From Thermoleophilia bacterium (GTDB lineage: Bacteria; Actinomycetota; Thermoleophilia; Gaiellales; Gaiellaceae), in the NCBI GenBank assembly GCA_020845695.1, contig JADLFG010000015.1, positions 1 to 64,000 of the forward strand: DNA of 64,000 nt, read 5' to 3'. The translations under genes were made by a program, and so were the position numbers. Each line of letters opens with the position of its first letter. Positions within the stretch are counted from its first letter, which is position 1. Shown here one piece after another: positions 1 through 8,693 of the stretch. The notes beneath the pieces are model-generated. The model saw only the letters and a program-made list of their open reading frames with translations. It had not been told where the DNA came from and searched no databases.

Positions 1-141
1 CAGGCGCTAAAGGCGCGCAGCGTGCCCGGGTAATCACGGCCGGCAAGCGGGACATCCACGCCAACCAGGATCGCAGCCGGACAAGACGGAATCGGCACAA
101 AGGGGCGTCACGCGGATACCCCACTGTGACCATTTTGGTGC

Positions 142-153
142 TACGGTGGCCAC
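142..153 (+). promoter_or_regulatory. Leaderless promoter of vapB
   Basis: A -10 like box TACGGT (142-147) lies 6 nt before the ATG at 154, so transcription should begin at or next to the start codon. No convincing -35 box is seen. The 141 bases upstream show no supported gene. Confidence 0.5.
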
Positions 154-426
154 ATGGATGTCGGAATCCGCGAGCTCAAGGAGCACCTGTCGGAGATCGT
201 CGAGCGCGCCGCCTGCGGCGAGACGATCCGGATCACGAGCAGGGGCACGCCGAAGGCCGTTCTGGCGCCCCTGAACGGGGAGGACAGGATTCGCCAGGGG
301 ATCCGCGAGGGCTGGATCACGCCCCCCAGATCGACGGAGCCGCCGCGCCGGCTCGAGCGGGTCTTCCGCGCCAGGACTCCAATGACGATCCAGGAGATCC
401 TCGACGAGGACCGGGGGAGCGAGTGA
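154..426 (+). CDS. vapB: Phd/YefM-type antitoxin (VapB-like)
   Basis: A 90-residue antitoxin of the Phd/YefM type. The N-terminus (MDVGIRELKEHLSEIVERA) has the family pattern, a short strand followed by a helix that forms the DNA-binding dimer, and then a strand-rich stretch ending near APLNGE. The C-terminal half is charged, as expected for the disordered segment that wraps and blocks the toxin. The gene overlaps the PIN-domain toxin by 4 nt (GTGA), the standard translationally coupled antitoxin-toxin order. It probably represses its own promoter together with the toxin (family knowledge, not shown here). The start is fixed by the -10 box 6 nt upstream. Confidence 0.85.
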   Translation: MDVGIRELKEHLSEIVERAACGETIRITSRGTPKAVLAPLNGEDRIRQGIREGWITPPRSTEPPRRLERVFRARTPMTIQEILDEDRGSE

Positions 427-827
427 GCCTCTACCTCGATTCGAGCGCGCTGCTCGCCGTCTATCTCGACGAGGAGCAGCGGGAACGGTGTCTCGACCTT
501 CTCTGCTCCGATTCGAGCTGGATCACGAGCCGGCACACGCAGGTTGAGGTGCGGCGAAGCCTCGCCCGCCGGCTCGAGCCCGAGGAGGCAGACGGCGCTC
601 GCAGGCGCTCGCTCGAGGACTGGGCGCGGACGACGATCGTCGAGCTCGACGACCAGACCTGCGAGACGGCTTCGCTGATCGCGGAGCGAACAGGTGCCAG
701 GTCGCTGGACGCGCTCCACCTCGCGGCGGCGGTGCGCGTCGCCGGAGAGGAGCTCCGCTTCGTCACGTTTGACCGGCGGCAGGCGTCCGCAGCCCGGGAG
801 CTCGGGTTCGCAGTAGTCGGCGCGTGA
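423..827 (+). CDS. vapC: PIN-domain ribonuclease toxin (VapC-like)
   Basis: A 134-residue PIN-domain protein, normal size for VapC. It opens with SLYLDSSALLAVYLDEE, containing the first conserved Asp, has SLDALHLAAA in the middle for the second acidic cluster, and ends with FVTFDRRQASAARELGF, the third acidic motif. These acidic residues coordinate the metal used for RNA cleavage; VapC toxins usually cut tRNA or rRNA. The GTG start at 423 overlaps the antitoxin stop. The same reading frame stays open upstream to 126, but that part overlaps vapB and is not coding. Its stop overlaps the start of tsaC. Confidence 0.85.
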   Translation: MSLYLDSSALLAVYLDEEQRERCLDLLCSDSSWITSRHTQVEVRRSLARRLEPEEADGARRRSLEDWARTTIVELDDQTCETASLIAERTGARSLDALHLAAAVRVAGEELRFVTFDRRQASAARELGFAVVGA

Positions 828-1435
828 GCGCCGACCAGCTCATAGCCGCGGTCGCGGCGATCCGGGCCGGACAGGCGGTGATCCTGCCGACGGACACGGT
901 CTACGGCCTCGTCGCGGACGCCTACCGGGAGGGGCCGGGGCGGCTCCTCTACGAGCTCAAGGGGCGCCCCGAGGGGCAGCCGGTCGCCCTGCTCGCCGCC
1001 GACCTCGACACGATCCTCGACGCGGTGCCGGAGCTCCGCGGCCGCGCTGCCGTCACCGCGCGGGCTCTCTTGCCGGGCCCGTACACGCTCGTCCTGCCGA
1101 ACCCGGCAGCTCGCTTCCGCTGGCTCTGCGGCGGCGAGCCCCGGGCGATCGGGATCCGCGTCCCCGAGCTACCGGAGCCGGTGCGGGCCGCGCTCGCTCG
1201 GGTCGGCGTCGTCGCCGCGACGAGCGCGAACCTCCACGGCGGCCCGGACTGCCGCAGCTTCGAGGAGATTCCCCAGGAGCTGCGCGAGCGCGTCGGAGCG
1301 ATCGTCGACGCGGGGGAGCTACCGGGGACGCCGTCGACCGTCCTCGATCTGACCGGAGCCGAGCCCGTCGTCCTGCGCGAGGGCGCGGTGCCGGCGGCCG
1401 AGGCACTCGAGCGCGCCCGCGCAGCGGCCGCCTGA
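824..1435 (+). CDS. tsaC: L-threonylcarbamoyladenylate synthase (TsaC/Sua5/YrdC family)
   Basis: This 203-residue YrdC-domain protein makes threonylcarbamoyl-AMP from threonine, bicarbonate and ATP, the first step of t6A modification at position 37 of ANN-decoding tRNAs. The N-terminal AVILPTDTVYGLVADA, the K-x-R motif in ELKGRPEGQPVALL and the S-x-N motif in ATSANLHGG are the substrate and ATP-binding signatures. It lacks the extra Sua5 C-terminal domain, so it is the short type. Its GTG start overlaps the vapC stop codon, placing a tRNA-modification gene in one transcription unit with a probable RNase toxin. Confidence 0.9.
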   Translation: MSADQLIAAVAAIRAGQAVILPTDTVYGLVADAYREGPGRLLYELKGRPEGQPVALLAADLDTILDAVPELRGRAAVTARALLPGPYTLVLPNPAARFRWLCGGEPRAIGIRVPELPEPVRAALARVGVVAATSANLHGGPDCRSFEEIPQELRERVGAIVDAGELPGTPSTVLDLTGAEPVVLREGAVPAAEALERARAAAA

Positions 1436-1461
1436 GCCGGCCCTCCGGCGGCCGCGCCCGT

Positions 1462-1474
1462 TACGATGCCCCGC
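1462..1474 (+). promoter_or_regulatory. Leaderless promoter of glyA
   Basis: TACGAT (1462-1467) sits 7 nt before ATG 1475. An in-frame ATG at 1466 overlaps this box and is therefore unlikely to be the start. Confidence 0.5.
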
Positions 1475-2764
1475 ATGGCGACAACAGGGACATTCGAGCT
1501 CCTGCGCACCGCCGGGCTCGCCGAGGTCGACCCGGAGGTTGCTGGGCTGATCGAGCGGGAGCTCGAGCGCCAGCGCAGCCACATCGAGCTGATCGCGTCC
1601 GAGAACTTCACCTGGCCGAGCGTGCTCGAGGCGGTCGGCTCGGTCCCCACGAACACGTACGCGGAGGGCTATCCGGGTGCCCGCTACTACGGCGGCTGCG
1701 AGGTCGTCGACGAGATCGAGCTGCTGGCGATCGAGCGGGCGAAGGCGCTGTTCGGAGCCGGGCACGCGAACGTGCAGCCGAACGCCGGCTCCGCCACCAA
1801 CATGGCCGTCTACCACGCCTGCCTCGAGCCAGGCGACCCGATCCTCGCGATGCGCCTCGACCACGGCGGTCATCTCACCCACGGCTCGAAGGTCAACTTC
1901 TCGGGCCGCAACTACGCCGTCACCGGCTACGGGGTCGATCGGGAGACCGGCCGCATCGACTTCGACGAGGTGCGCCGCCTCGCCCGGGAGCAGCGGCCGA
2001 AGCTGATCGTCTGCGGGGGTTCCGCCTACCCGCGCGCGATCGAGGCCGACCGCTTCCGCGAGATCGCCGATGAGGTCGGGGCGCTGCTCCTCTGCGACAT
2101 GGCCCATTTCGCCGGGCTCGTCGCGGCCGGGCTCCACCCGAGCCCGGTCCCGCACTGCGACTTCGTCACCTCGACGACGCACAAGACCCTCGCCGGCCCC
2201 CGGAGCGGCTTCATCCTCTGCCGCGAGGAGCACGGGCGGGCGATCGACCGAGCCGTCTTCCCCGGACTCCAGGGCGGGCCGCTCCTGCACACGATCGCGG
2301 CGACAGCGACGTGCTTCGCGATCGCCGCCTCGGATCCGTTCCGCGCCTACGCGGCGCAGATCCGGGCGAACGCCGACGCGCTCGCCGAGAGCCTCAGCGC
2401 CGGCGGGCTCGATCTCCTGACCGGCGGGACCGACACGCACCTCGTCCAGCTCGACCTGCGCCGCAGCGACTGGACCGGGAAGGACGCGGAGGACCGTCTG
2501 ACCGAGATCGGGATCACCGCCAACCGCAACACCGTTCCGTACGACGAGCGGCCCCCGACCGTCGCCTCGGGCGTCCGGCTGGGCACGCCCGCGGTGACGA
2601 TGCGCGGCTTCGACGAGGAGGACTGCCGCGAGGTCGGGGCGATCATCGCCGACGCGCTCTCCCGCGACGCCAACCGGGCGGCGCTGCGGGCCCGCGCGGC
2701 CGGGCTCTGCGAGCGCCGGCCGCTCTACCCGGGCTTCCGGGGCTTCCCGGCCTACGAGAGCTGA
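1475..2764 (+). CDS. glyA: Serine hydroxymethyltransferase
   Basis: A 429-residue fold-type I PLP enzyme interconverting serine plus tetrahydrofolate with glycine plus methylene-tetrahydrofolate, the main one-carbon entry point. The N-terminal ELIASENF motif, the [16 protein letters not shown] substrate loop and the PLP-lysine motif [13 protein letters not shown] (Lys about residue 237) are all intact. Length is normal. The chosen ATG at 1475 lies 7 nt behind a -10 box; starting at 1466 would add only three residues and would overlap the promoter. It is 39 nt downstream of tsaC and probably has its own transcript. Confidence 0.96.
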   Translation: MATTGTFELLRTAGLAEVDPEVAGLIERELERQRSHIELIASENFTWPSVLEAVGSVPTNTYAEGYPGARYYGGCEVVDEIELLAIERAKALFGAGHANVQPNAGSATNMAVYHACLEPGDPILAMRLDHGGHLTHGSKVNFSGRNYAVTGYGVDRETGRIDFDEVRRLAREQRPKLIVCGGSAYPRAIEADRFREIADEVGALLLCDMAHFAGLVAAGLHPSPVPHCDFVTSTTHKTLAGPRSGFILCREEHGRAIDRAVFPGLQGGPLLHTIAATATCFAIAASDPFRAYAAQIRANADALAESLSAGGLDLLTGGTDTHLVQLDLRRSDWTGKDAEDRLTEIGITANRNTVPYDERPPTVASGVRLGTPAVTMRGFDEEDCREVGAIIADALSRDANRAALRARAAGLCERRPLYPGFRGFPAYES

Positions 2765-2808
2765 GCGCGGGCGAGACCGGGCAGGCGACGCGCTGCCCGA
2801 GGCGTGAC

Positions 2809-2828
2809 GGGCGGGACAAGTCCCGCCC
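2809..2828. repeat. Perfect palindrome (REP-like family, copy 1)
   Basis: Arms GGGCGGGAC and GTCCCGCCC are separated by AA. Read on the minus strand it is preceded by TGTAGG, and in that orientation it matches two further copies around 32741-32764 and 32859-32883. It lies just after glyA and could act as a transcription-end hairpin. Confidence 0.6.
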
Positions 2829-2835
2829 CTACATC

Positions 2836-2962
2836 TTCCGGGGGTCGGTGTCGTGGCGGGTGGGGGGCAGGTCGCCGTCCCCCGCGTTTCGGGGGTTGGT
2901 GTGGCAGGCGTGGCGGGTCCCCGTCCCATGCGTTCCGGGGGTCGGTGTCGTGGCGGGTGGGG
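2836..2962. repeat. GC-rich direct repeats
   Basis: An exact 30-bp direct repeat occurs at 2836-2865 and 2933-2962 (offset 97 bp), with a degenerate third copy between (about 2887-2918). Each carries a G-run followed by GTCGGTGT and GGCGGGT. No gene is supported here. Function unknown. Confidence 0.7.
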
Positions 2963-2993
2963 TAGATGCGACCGCCACGGCGAAGGCATTGCC

Positions 2994-2999
2994 TACACT
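2994..2999 (+). promoter_or_regulatory. Promoter -10 box of the WecA-like gene
   Basis: TACACT at 2994-2999, 17 nt before ATG 3017, leaves a short leader carrying the Shine-Dalgarno-like GAAGGGA (3006-3012). Confidence 0.45.
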
Positions 3000-3016
3000 C
3001 CCGCGAAGGGAACGTC

Positions 3017-4153
3017 ATGCTCGACACGTTCCGCGCCCACCTCGACGTCCTCTGGGGCTTCCTCGCCGCCGCGGCGATCGTGCTCGTGCTCACGCCCGCG
3101 GTCGGGAGCCTGGCCCGGATCCTCGGCGCCGTCGACGAGCCCGGCCGGGAGCGGCGGCGACTCCACCGCCGGCCGGTGCCGCGGGTCGGCGGGCTCGCGC
3201 TCTTCCTCGCTGCGCTCGTGCCCGCGCTCGCGTTCCTGCCCCTCGACGGTGCCTATCGCGGCATCCTGCTCGGCGCGGCGATCGCGACCACGGTCGGGGT
3301 CGTCGACGACCTGCGCGGCCTGCCCTGGTGGGCGAAGCTGTCCGGCCAGTTCGGCGCGGCCGCGGTCGCCGTCTCTTTCGGCGTCGCGCTCGAGCGGTTC
3401 ACGTTCCCGTTCGTCGGCGTCCAGGAGCTCCCGGACTGGCTCTCCTGGTCGGTCTCGATCCTCTGGATCGTGGCGCTCATGAACATGGTCAACTTCGTCG
3501 ACGGCATGGACGGGCTCGCCGCCGGCATCTGCGGCATCGCCGGAGCGACATTCGCCGTGATCGCGCTCTCGCTCGGCAAGCCGGAGGCGGCGGTGCTCTC
3601 GGCGATCGTCGCCGGCGCCTCCCTCGGCTTCCTGCGCCACAACTTCTACCCGGCGCGGATCTTCATGGGCGATTCGGGGGCGATGCTGCTCGGCTTCACG
3701 CTCGCCACGGTCTCGATCCAGGGTCTGCTCAAGACGGCCGCCACCGTCGCCCTCTTCTTCCCCCTGCTCGCGCTTGCCGTGCCGATCATCGACACGTCGT
3801 TCGTGGTCGCGAAGCGGCTCAAGCACGGTCACCCGGTCTACGAGGCGGACGCGTGGCATCTGCACCACCGCTTCGCCAACCTCGGGTTCACGCAGCGGCG
3901 GGCGGTCGCCTACCTGTGGGCGTGGTGCGCGATCCTCGCCGGAGCCGCGCTCGCGACGCGCTTCGTCCCGTTCCGGGCTCACGGCGACTGGAATCTCTGG
4001 CCGACCGTGCTCGTGTCGGCGATCGCGCTCGTCGCCGTCGCCGCGTCGGTCTACATCGTGCTGCTGCTCGAGATCCTGAAGCTGCGGCGGGTGCGCGAAT
4101 GGGGCGTCTGGCGGCGCGAGGCGGAACGCCGGCGGGAGCGCAAGACGGCCTAG
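3017..4153 (+). CDS. Undecaprenyl-phosphate sugar-1-phosphate transferase (WecA/TagO/MraY superfamily)
   Basis: A 378-residue multi-pass membrane protein of the polyprenyl-phosphate N-acetylhexosamine-1-phosphate transferase superfamily. It would load a sugar phosphate (probably GlcNAc-1-P) from UDP-sugar onto undecaprenyl phosphate for cell-envelope polymer synthesis. Visible signatures are VVDDLRGLPWW (Asp-rich Mg2+ motif), MNMVNFVDGMDGLAAG, FMGDSGAMLLGF and the cytoplasmic histidine motif WHLHHRF, which marks WecA/TagO rather than MraY. About ten hydrophobic segments alternate with charged loops. ATG 3017 has a GAAGGGA ribosome site; an upstream in-frame ATG at 2966 would cross the promoter. 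It stands alone, upstream of the ATP synthase genes. Confidence 0.9.
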   Translation: MLDTFRAHLDVLWGFLAAAAIVLVLTPAVGSLARILGAVDEPGRERRRLHRRPVPRVGGLALFLAALVPALAFLPLDGAYRGILLGAAIATTVGVVDDLRGLPWWAKLSGQFGAAAVAVSFGVALERFTFPFVGVQELPDWLSWSVSILWIVALMNMVNFVDGMDGLAAGICGIAGATFAVIALSLGKPEAAVLSAIVAGASLGFLRHNFYPARIFMGDSGAMLLGFTLATVSIQGLLKTAATVALFFPLLALAVPIIDTSFVVAKRLKHGHPVYEADAWHLHHRFANLGFTQRRAVAYLWAWCAILAGAALATRFVPFRAHGDWNLWPTVLVSAIALVAVAASVYIVLLLEILKLRRVREWGVWRREAERRRERKTA

Positions 4154-4220
4154 AGACACAAAGTCCGAGCGCGAGCGCCGAGCGGTGCGGCTTCCCCGTG
4201 TCACGAAGTCGGCAAGTTGG

Positions 4221-4226
4221 TAAGCT
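4221..4226 (+). promoter_or_regulatory. Possible promoter of the ATP synthase operon
   Basis: TAAGCT 11 nt before ATG 4238 has the same placement as the other near-leaderless promoters in the window. No clear -35 box. Confidence 0.35.
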
Positions 4227-4237
4227 GGCCGCGGCCC

Positions 4238-4447
4238 ATGACACCGGCGCTCGCGATGACACGACAGACTCGGATCGACCCGCTCGGCGCCGGCGCCCTC
4301 CTCGTCGCCGTCCTGGCCTTGTGCCTCGGCGCCGGCACCCTGATCGGCCTGGCCGCGGGCAGCGGCGCGATCGGGCTCGGGATCGGTGCGCTCGTGGGCG
4401 TGCCGGCCGCGGTCGCCGCAGTCGTCGTCCGCTACCGGGGCGCGTGA
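4238..4447 (+). CDS. Small two-helix membrane protein at the head of the ATP synthase operon
   Basis: A predicted 69-residue protein with two hydrophobic segments (about 16-38 and 41-64) rich in Gly, Ala and Leu. Position directly before an AtpI-like gene suggests the AtpZ/AtpI-type accessory role in F1Fo assembly or ion supply, but sequence identity to AtpZ cannot be judged by eye. ATG 4238 is chosen because it follows a -10 box; TTG 4217 and ATG 4256 are alternatives. It overlaps the next gene by 4 nt (GTGA), so the two are translationally coupled. Confidence 0.65.
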   Translation: MTPALAMTRQTRIDPLGAGALLVAVLALCLGAGTLIGLAAGSGAIGLGIGALVGVPAAVAAVVVRYRGA

Positions 4448-4839
4448 GCGTGGGCGTCTTCTCCACGCCGCGCCCGCTGCCCGACCGGCGGATCCCCGTC
4501 GTCGCGGGCGCGCTCGTCGTCGGCCTCGCCGCCCCCGTCTTCATCGCGGCCGGCTGGCCGCTCGGCGGCTGGGCACTCGGTGCCGGCCTCTGGGTCGCGG
4601 GGCAGGTGATCGGCCTGCTCGTCGCGCGCGCCGGCATCGGCGCGCCGAGCCTGCGCGGCTCCGGTGTCGCCGCGTTCGGGATGATGGGCCGCGGGATCGC
4701 GCTGATGGCGCTGCTCGTGGCCGTCGCCGCGTTCGAGCCGGCGCTCGCGCTCGCCGGCGCGCTCGTCTACGCCGCCGGCTACACGGTCGAGCTCGCGCTC
4801 GGGCTGACCTCCTACTTTTCCGGGGAGCCGCGGCAGTGA
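4444..4839 (+). CDS. atpI: AtpI-like membrane protein (ATP synthase protein I)
   Basis: A 131-residue protein with four hydrophobic segments (about 17-36, 40-58, 72-92, 97-115), the topology of AtpI/UncI, which assists c-ring assembly in F-type ATP synthases. The assignment rests on size, topology and its place right before atpB; sequence conservation in this family is poor. The GTG start overlaps the stop of the preceding small gene, and its own stop overlaps the atpB GTG, so all three genes are coupled. Confidence 0.7.
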   Translation: MSVGVFSTPRPLPDRRIPVVAGALVVGLAAPVFIAAGWPLGGWALGAGLWVAGQVIGLLVARAGIGAPSLRGSGVAAFGMMGRGIALMALLVAVAAFEPALALAGALVYAAGYTVELALGLTSYFSGEPRQ

Positions 4840-5666
4840 GCGGCTTCCTGCTCGCGGCGTCCGGGGAGTTCGAGCCCCAGCACGAGTTCACCCTGCCCGC
4901 CTGGGTCGACCTGCAGCTCGGCCCGATCGACCTGTCGATCAACAAGGCGGTCGTCTACCTCTGGGTCGGCGCCGCGATCACGATCCTGCTCGGGGTCTGG
5001 ATCATGCGCTTCGGGCTCTCGCTGCGCCCGAGCCGGCGCCAGACGACCGGCGAGGCGATCTACGAGCTCGTCCAGGGCCAGATCGCGGAGGGGAACCTCC
5101 CGAGCAAGGCGATTCACCGCTGGTTCCCGTACGTGGCGGCGATGTTCCTCTACATCTGGGTGCTGAACCTGGTCGGGTTCGTCCCGCTGCCGATCTCCGA
5201 CGAGCACTTCACGATCGCCGGGTTCGAGCTGCCCACGTTCGGCGTCTACGCGGCCACCGCGAACCTGAGCGTCACGCTCGCGTTCGCCATGATCACGTTC
5301 GTCGCCACCCACGTCGAGGGCCTGCGCTACAACGGCCCCGTTCGCTACTTCCGAAGCTGGATCCCGAGCGGCGTCCCGAAGGTGCTGCTCGGACCGATCG
5401 CCGTGCTCGAGGTGATCTCCCAGTTCATGCGACTGATCTCGCTCTCCGTCCGCCTCTTCGCCAACATGCTCGCCGGCCACATGCTGATCCTCGTCATGAT
5501 CGGCCTGATCTTCATCTTCGAGAGCGTCGTGCTCGCGGTCATCTCGGTCCCCGTGGGCACGGCCGTCTACATCTTCGAGGTCGCGATCGTCGTGACCATC
5601 CAGGCGGTCGTCTTCGCGCTCCTGTCGGCGATCTACATCGGCGGCGCGATCGAGCCGGAGCACTGA
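4836..5666 (+). CDS. atpB: F-type ATP synthase subunit a
   Basis: Subunit a (276 residues) forms the proton half-channels beside the c-ring. The essential arginine lies in SLSVRLFANMLAGH, the hallmark motif, followed by the last two conserved helices. Five or more membrane segments are visible, with the first around residues 38-57. The GTG start gives the N-terminus MSGFLLAASGEFEPQHEF, which continues directly into conserved sequence. It is the first core subunit of an operon running B-E-F-H-A-G. Confidence 0.95.
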   Translation: MSGFLLAASGEFEPQHEFTLPAWVDLQLGPIDLSINKAVVYLWVGAAITILLGVWIMRFGLSLRPSRRQTTGEAIYELVQGQIAEGNLPSKAIHRWFPYVAAMFLYIWVLNLVGFVPLPISDEHFTIAGFELPTFGVYAATANLSVTLAFAMITFVATHVEGLRYNGPVRYFRSWIPSGVPKVLLGPIAVLEVISQFMRLISLSVRLFANMLAGHMLILVMIGLIFIFESVVLAVISVPVGTAVYIFEVAIVVTIQAVVFALLSAIYIGGAIEPEH

Positions 5667-5719
5667 CCGGCACCGCATGGCAACCACCGGACTGAACCAG
5701 TAGAGGAGAGGGAGGCTTC

Positions 5720-6001
5720 ATGGGATCGGCTCTCGCGGCACTTGCACAGACGATCGAGGTCAAGGGCGAGGACATCGTCAGCCTTGGCCGGGCGATCGCG
5801 TTCGGCCTCGGTGTCGGCCTCGGCGCCGCGGGCGCGGGCATCGGCATCGGCAACATCTTCGGCTCGATGATCCAGGCGGTCGCCAGGCAGCCCGAGCTCC
5901 GCTCGGAGCTCCAGGGCATCCAGTGGCTCGGCTTCGCGCTCACCGAGGCCGTGGTGTTCTACGGCCTGCTCGGCGGCCTGCTCGCCTTCGTGCTCGCCTA
6001 G
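5720..6001 (+). CDS. atpE: F-type ATP synthase subunit c
   Basis: The 93-residue proteolipid of the rotor ring. Helix 1 carries the Gly-rich GVGLGAAGAGIGIGN, the polar loop is ARQPE (about 55-59), and the proton-carrying carboxylate is Glu76 in FALTEAVVFYG. The Glu is not followed by the Ser-Thr pattern of sodium-binding rings, so proton coupling is expected (inference). The first about 18 residues before helix 1 are longer than in minimal c subunits. A strong ribosome site (AGAGGAGAGGGAGG) sits just upstream, fitting the high stoichiometry of this subunit. Confidence 0.95.
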   Translation: MGSALAALAQTIEVKGEDIVSLGRAIAFGLGVGLGAAGAGIGIGNIFGSMIQAVARQPELRSELQGIQWLGFALTEAVVFYGLLGGLLAFVLA

Positions 6002-6005
6002 GCCG

Positions 6006-6569
6006 ATGGGTAGCTCGCTGCTCGCGATCGTCCTCGCAGCCGAGGAGGAAGGGGGCGGGAACGACCTGATCAAGGTCGTGCCCGGCCTGATGATCTGGAC
6101 GGCGATCACGTTCGCGATCGTCTTCTTCGCGCTGCGCAAGCTCGCATTCGGGCGGATCCAGGGCATGATCGATGCCCGCCGCGACCGGATCGCCGAAGCG
6201 CTCGACGAGGCCGATCGGGCGCGCGACGAGGCGCGCACGCTGCTCACCGAGAACCAGAAGCTGATCACCGAGAGCAAGCGTCAGGCCGAGGAGATCCTCT
6301 CGGAGGCGCGCCGGGTCGGCGAGGCCCAGCGGGAGCGCACGCTCGAGGAGGCCCGGGCCGACCTCGACCGGCGCCTGGAGGAGAACCGCAAGTCGATCGA
6401 GGCCGAGAACCAGCGGCTCGTCGAGCAGATCCGCCGCGAGGTCGTCGAGCTGACCCTGCTCGCCTCGGAGAAGGTCACGGGCAAGGTGCTCGACCAGGAC
6501 GACCAGCGCCGGCTGATCGACGAGACCGTCGGCGAGATCGACTTCGACCGGCTGGCGGCCCGGAACTAG
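6006..6569 (+). CDS. atpF: F-type ATP synthase subunit b
   Basis: The 187-residue peripheral stalk subunit. One membrane helix (about 26-46, GLMIWTAITFAIVFFALRKL) is followed by a long, highly charged helix running to near residue 150 that forms the parallel coiled-coil stator. The C-terminus (SEKVTGKVLDQDDQRRLID) is the delta-binding end. It begins 4 nt after the atpE stop and precedes atpH by 3 nt. Confidence 0.93.
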   Translation: MGSSLLAIVLAAEEEGGGNDLIKVVPGLMIWTAITFAIVFFALRKLAFGRIQGMIDARRDRIAEALDEADRARDEARTLLTENQKLITESKRQAEEILSEARRVGEAQRERTLEEARADLDRRLEENRKSIEAENQRLVEQIRREVVELTLLASEKVTGKVLDQDDQRRLIDETVGEIDFDRLAARN

Positions 6570-6572
6570 ACG

Positions 6573-7103
6573 ATGGCCGTCGCCCCCCGGATCTACGCGA
6601 GAGCCCTGTTCGACGCGGCGAAGGCCGCGGGCCGGCTCGCGCAGGCGCGGGAGGAGCTCGGCGAGCTCGTGGCCGCGCTCGAGACGTCGCCGGACCTCCG
6701 CAACCTCCTGCGCAACCCGCAGATCGACGCGCGCGCGAAGAAGGCCGGCCTCGACGCGGTCTTCGCCGACTCCGACGAGGTCTTCCGGAACTTCCTACGC
6801 ACGGTCGCCGACAAGGGCCGGCTGCGGGAGGTCGAGGAGATCCACCGCGAGCTCGAGCGGCTCGTCGCGAACGAGGAGCGCGTCCTCTCCGTGGAGCTGA
6901 CGACCGCGGTCGAGCTCTCGGACACCGACGCCGCGGAGATCGTCGGCCAGATCGAGCGCGCCTCCGGCCGGCGGGTCGAGGCGGTCCGGTCGGTCGACTC
7001 GGGCCTGATCGGCGGGATCGTCCTCCAGGCCGGGTCGTTCCGCGTCGACGGGAGCGTGCGCGGGCGACTCGACTCGCTCCGCCAGGAGCTGACCACGAAA
7101 TGA
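6573..7103 (+). CDS. atpH: F-type ATP synthase subunit delta
   Basis: A 176-residue delta subunit (OSCP homologue) linking the b stalk to the top of F1. The N-terminal helical domain begins APRIYARALFDAAKAAGR, a standard opening, and the C-terminus contains SVDSGLIGGIVLQAGSFRVD, the conserved delta signature. Length is normal, and it is a separate gene, unlike the b-delta fusion of mycobacteria. Confidence 0.93.
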   Translation: MAVAPRIYARALFDAAKAAGRLAQAREELGELVAALETSPDLRNLLRNPQIDARAKKAGLDAVFADSDEVFRNFLRTVADKGRLREVEEIHRELERLVANEERVLSVELTTAVELSDTDAAEIVGQIERASGRRVEAVRSVDSGLIGGIVLQAGSFRVDGSVRGRLDSLRQELTTK

Positions 7104-7138
7104 ATCCCATCTACCGCCCCGCAAGGAGCTGATCCGAC

Positions 7139-8680
7139 GTGAAGCTACGCCCCGAGGAGATCACCTCGATCCTGAAGCAGCGGATCGAGCAGTACGACGT
7201 CGAGACCGATCTCGCCGAGGTCGGCACCGTCCTGCAGGTCGGCGACGGCATCGCCCGCGTCTACGGGCTCGAGAACTGCTTCGCGATGGAGATGCTCGAG
7301 TTCGAGCACGGCGTCGTCGGGATCGCGCTCAACCTCGAGGCGGACAACGTGGGCGTCGCCCTGTTCGGCGACTGGGCGCGGATCGCCGAGGGCGAGAGCG
7401 TCAAGCGCACCGGCCGCGTCGCGAGCGTGCCGGTCGGCGAGGCGCTCGTCGGCCGGATCGTCGACCCGCTCGGGCGCCCCCTCGACGGCGGCGGCCCCAT
7501 CGCCGCCAGCGAGCGGCGCCCGCTCGAGTTCAAAGCGCCCGGCGTCGTCGATCGTCAGCCGGTCAAGGAGCCGATCCAGACCGGCCTGAAGGCGATCGAC
7601 TCGATGATCCCGATCGGACGGGGGCAGCGCGAGCTGATCATCGGCGACCGCTCCACCGGCAAGACCGCGATCATGATCGACGCGATCCTGAACCAGAAGG
7701 GCGGCGACGTGATCTGCGTCTACGTCGCGATCGGTCAGAAGGCGTCGAGCGTCGCCCAGGTGCACCAGCGCCTCAAGGACGAGGGCGCGATGGACTACAC
7801 GATTATCGTCAGCGCGCCCGCCTCCGAGGCCGCGCCGATCAAGTGGATGGCGCCGTACGCTGGCTGCGCCATGGGCGAGTACTTCCTCTACTCGGGTCGC
7901 CACGCGCTCTGCATGTACGACGACCTCTCCAAGCACGCCGACTCCTACCGGCAGATGTCGCTGCTCCTGCGCCGCCCGCCCGGCCGCGAGGCGTTCCCGG
8001 GCGACGTCTTCTACCTGCACTCCCGCCTGCTCGAGCGGGCGTGCAAGCTCTCCGACGAGCTCGGCGGCGGCTCGCTGACGGCGCTGCCCGTGATCGAGAC
8101 CCAGGCGGGAGACGTGTCCGCCTACATCCCGACCAACGTGATCTCGATCACGGACGGGCAGATCTTCCTCGAGTCCGACCTCTTCTACTCGGGCGTACGA
8201 CCGGCGATCAACGTCGGCATCTCCGTCTCCCGGGTGGGCGGCAACGCCCAGACGAAGGCGATGAAGAAGGTCGCCGGGCGCCTGCGCCTCGACCTCGCCC
8301 AGTACCGCAACCTGGAGGCCTTCGCCCAGTTCGGCTCCGAGCTCGACGCGGTCACCCAGCGCACGCTCTCGCTCGGCGAGCGGATGGTCGCGACGCTGAA
8401 CCAGCCGCAGTACCAGCCGTGGCCCGTCGAGGAGCAGGTGGCGGCCATCTTCGCGGGTATCAACGCCTACCTCCTGGACGTCCCGACCGCGCAGGTCGCG
8501 CGCTTCCAGGACGAGCTGCGCGAGCACCTCCGCGTCGAGGGCTCGATCTACCGGGAGATCCGCGACAGCGGCGACCTCTCTGACGAGGTGCAGGAGCGCC
8601 TGCACGCGGAGATCGCGAAGTTCAAGGAACGCTTCGCGGTCGCCGAGGACGCCGGCCTGCTCGCGAGCCCGCAGTCCTAG
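7139..8680 (+). CDS. atpA: F-type ATP synthase subunit alpha
   Basis: A 513-residue non-catalytic nucleotide-binding subunit of F1. The N-terminal beta-barrel leads into the P-loop [11 protein letters not shown]; most alpha subunits have Gln where Ser stands here, a small oddity. The signature [14 protein letters not shown] and the arginine-finger region ([15 protein letters not shown]) are intact. GTG at 7139 follows the ribosome site AAGGAG. Its beta partner, atpD, is not downstream but about 9.8 kb away. Confidence 0.96.
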   Translation: MKLRPEEITSILKQRIEQYDVETDLAEVGTVLQVGDGIARVYGLENCFAMEMLEFEHGVVGIALNLEADNVGVALFGDWARIAEGESVKRTGRVASVPVGEALVGRIVDPLGRPLDGGGPIAASERRPLEFKAPGVVDRQPVKEPIQTGLKAIDSMIPIGRGQRELIIGDRSTGKTAIMIDAILNQKGGDVICVYVAIGQKASSVAQVHQRLKDEGAMDYTIIVSAPASEAAPIKWMAPYAGCAMGEYFLYSGRHALCMYDDLSKHADSYRQMSLLLRRPPGREAFPGDVFYLHSRLLERACKLSDELGGGSLTALPVIETQAGDVSAYIPTNVISITDGQIFLESDLFYSGVRPAINVGISVSRVGGNAQTKAMKKVAGRLRLDLAQYRNLEAFAQFGSELDAVTQRTLSLGERMVATLNQPQYQPWPVEEQVAAIFAGINAYLLDVPTAQVARFQDELREHLRVEGSIYREIRDSGDLSDEVQERLHAEIAKFKERFAVAEDAGLLASPQS

Positions 8681-8693
8681 GCGGCCTGAAGCG

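Noticed and set aside
2809..2962. CRISPR array
   Set aside because: Too few units, unequal spacing and no spacer-like unique sequence; it is a simple repeat region.
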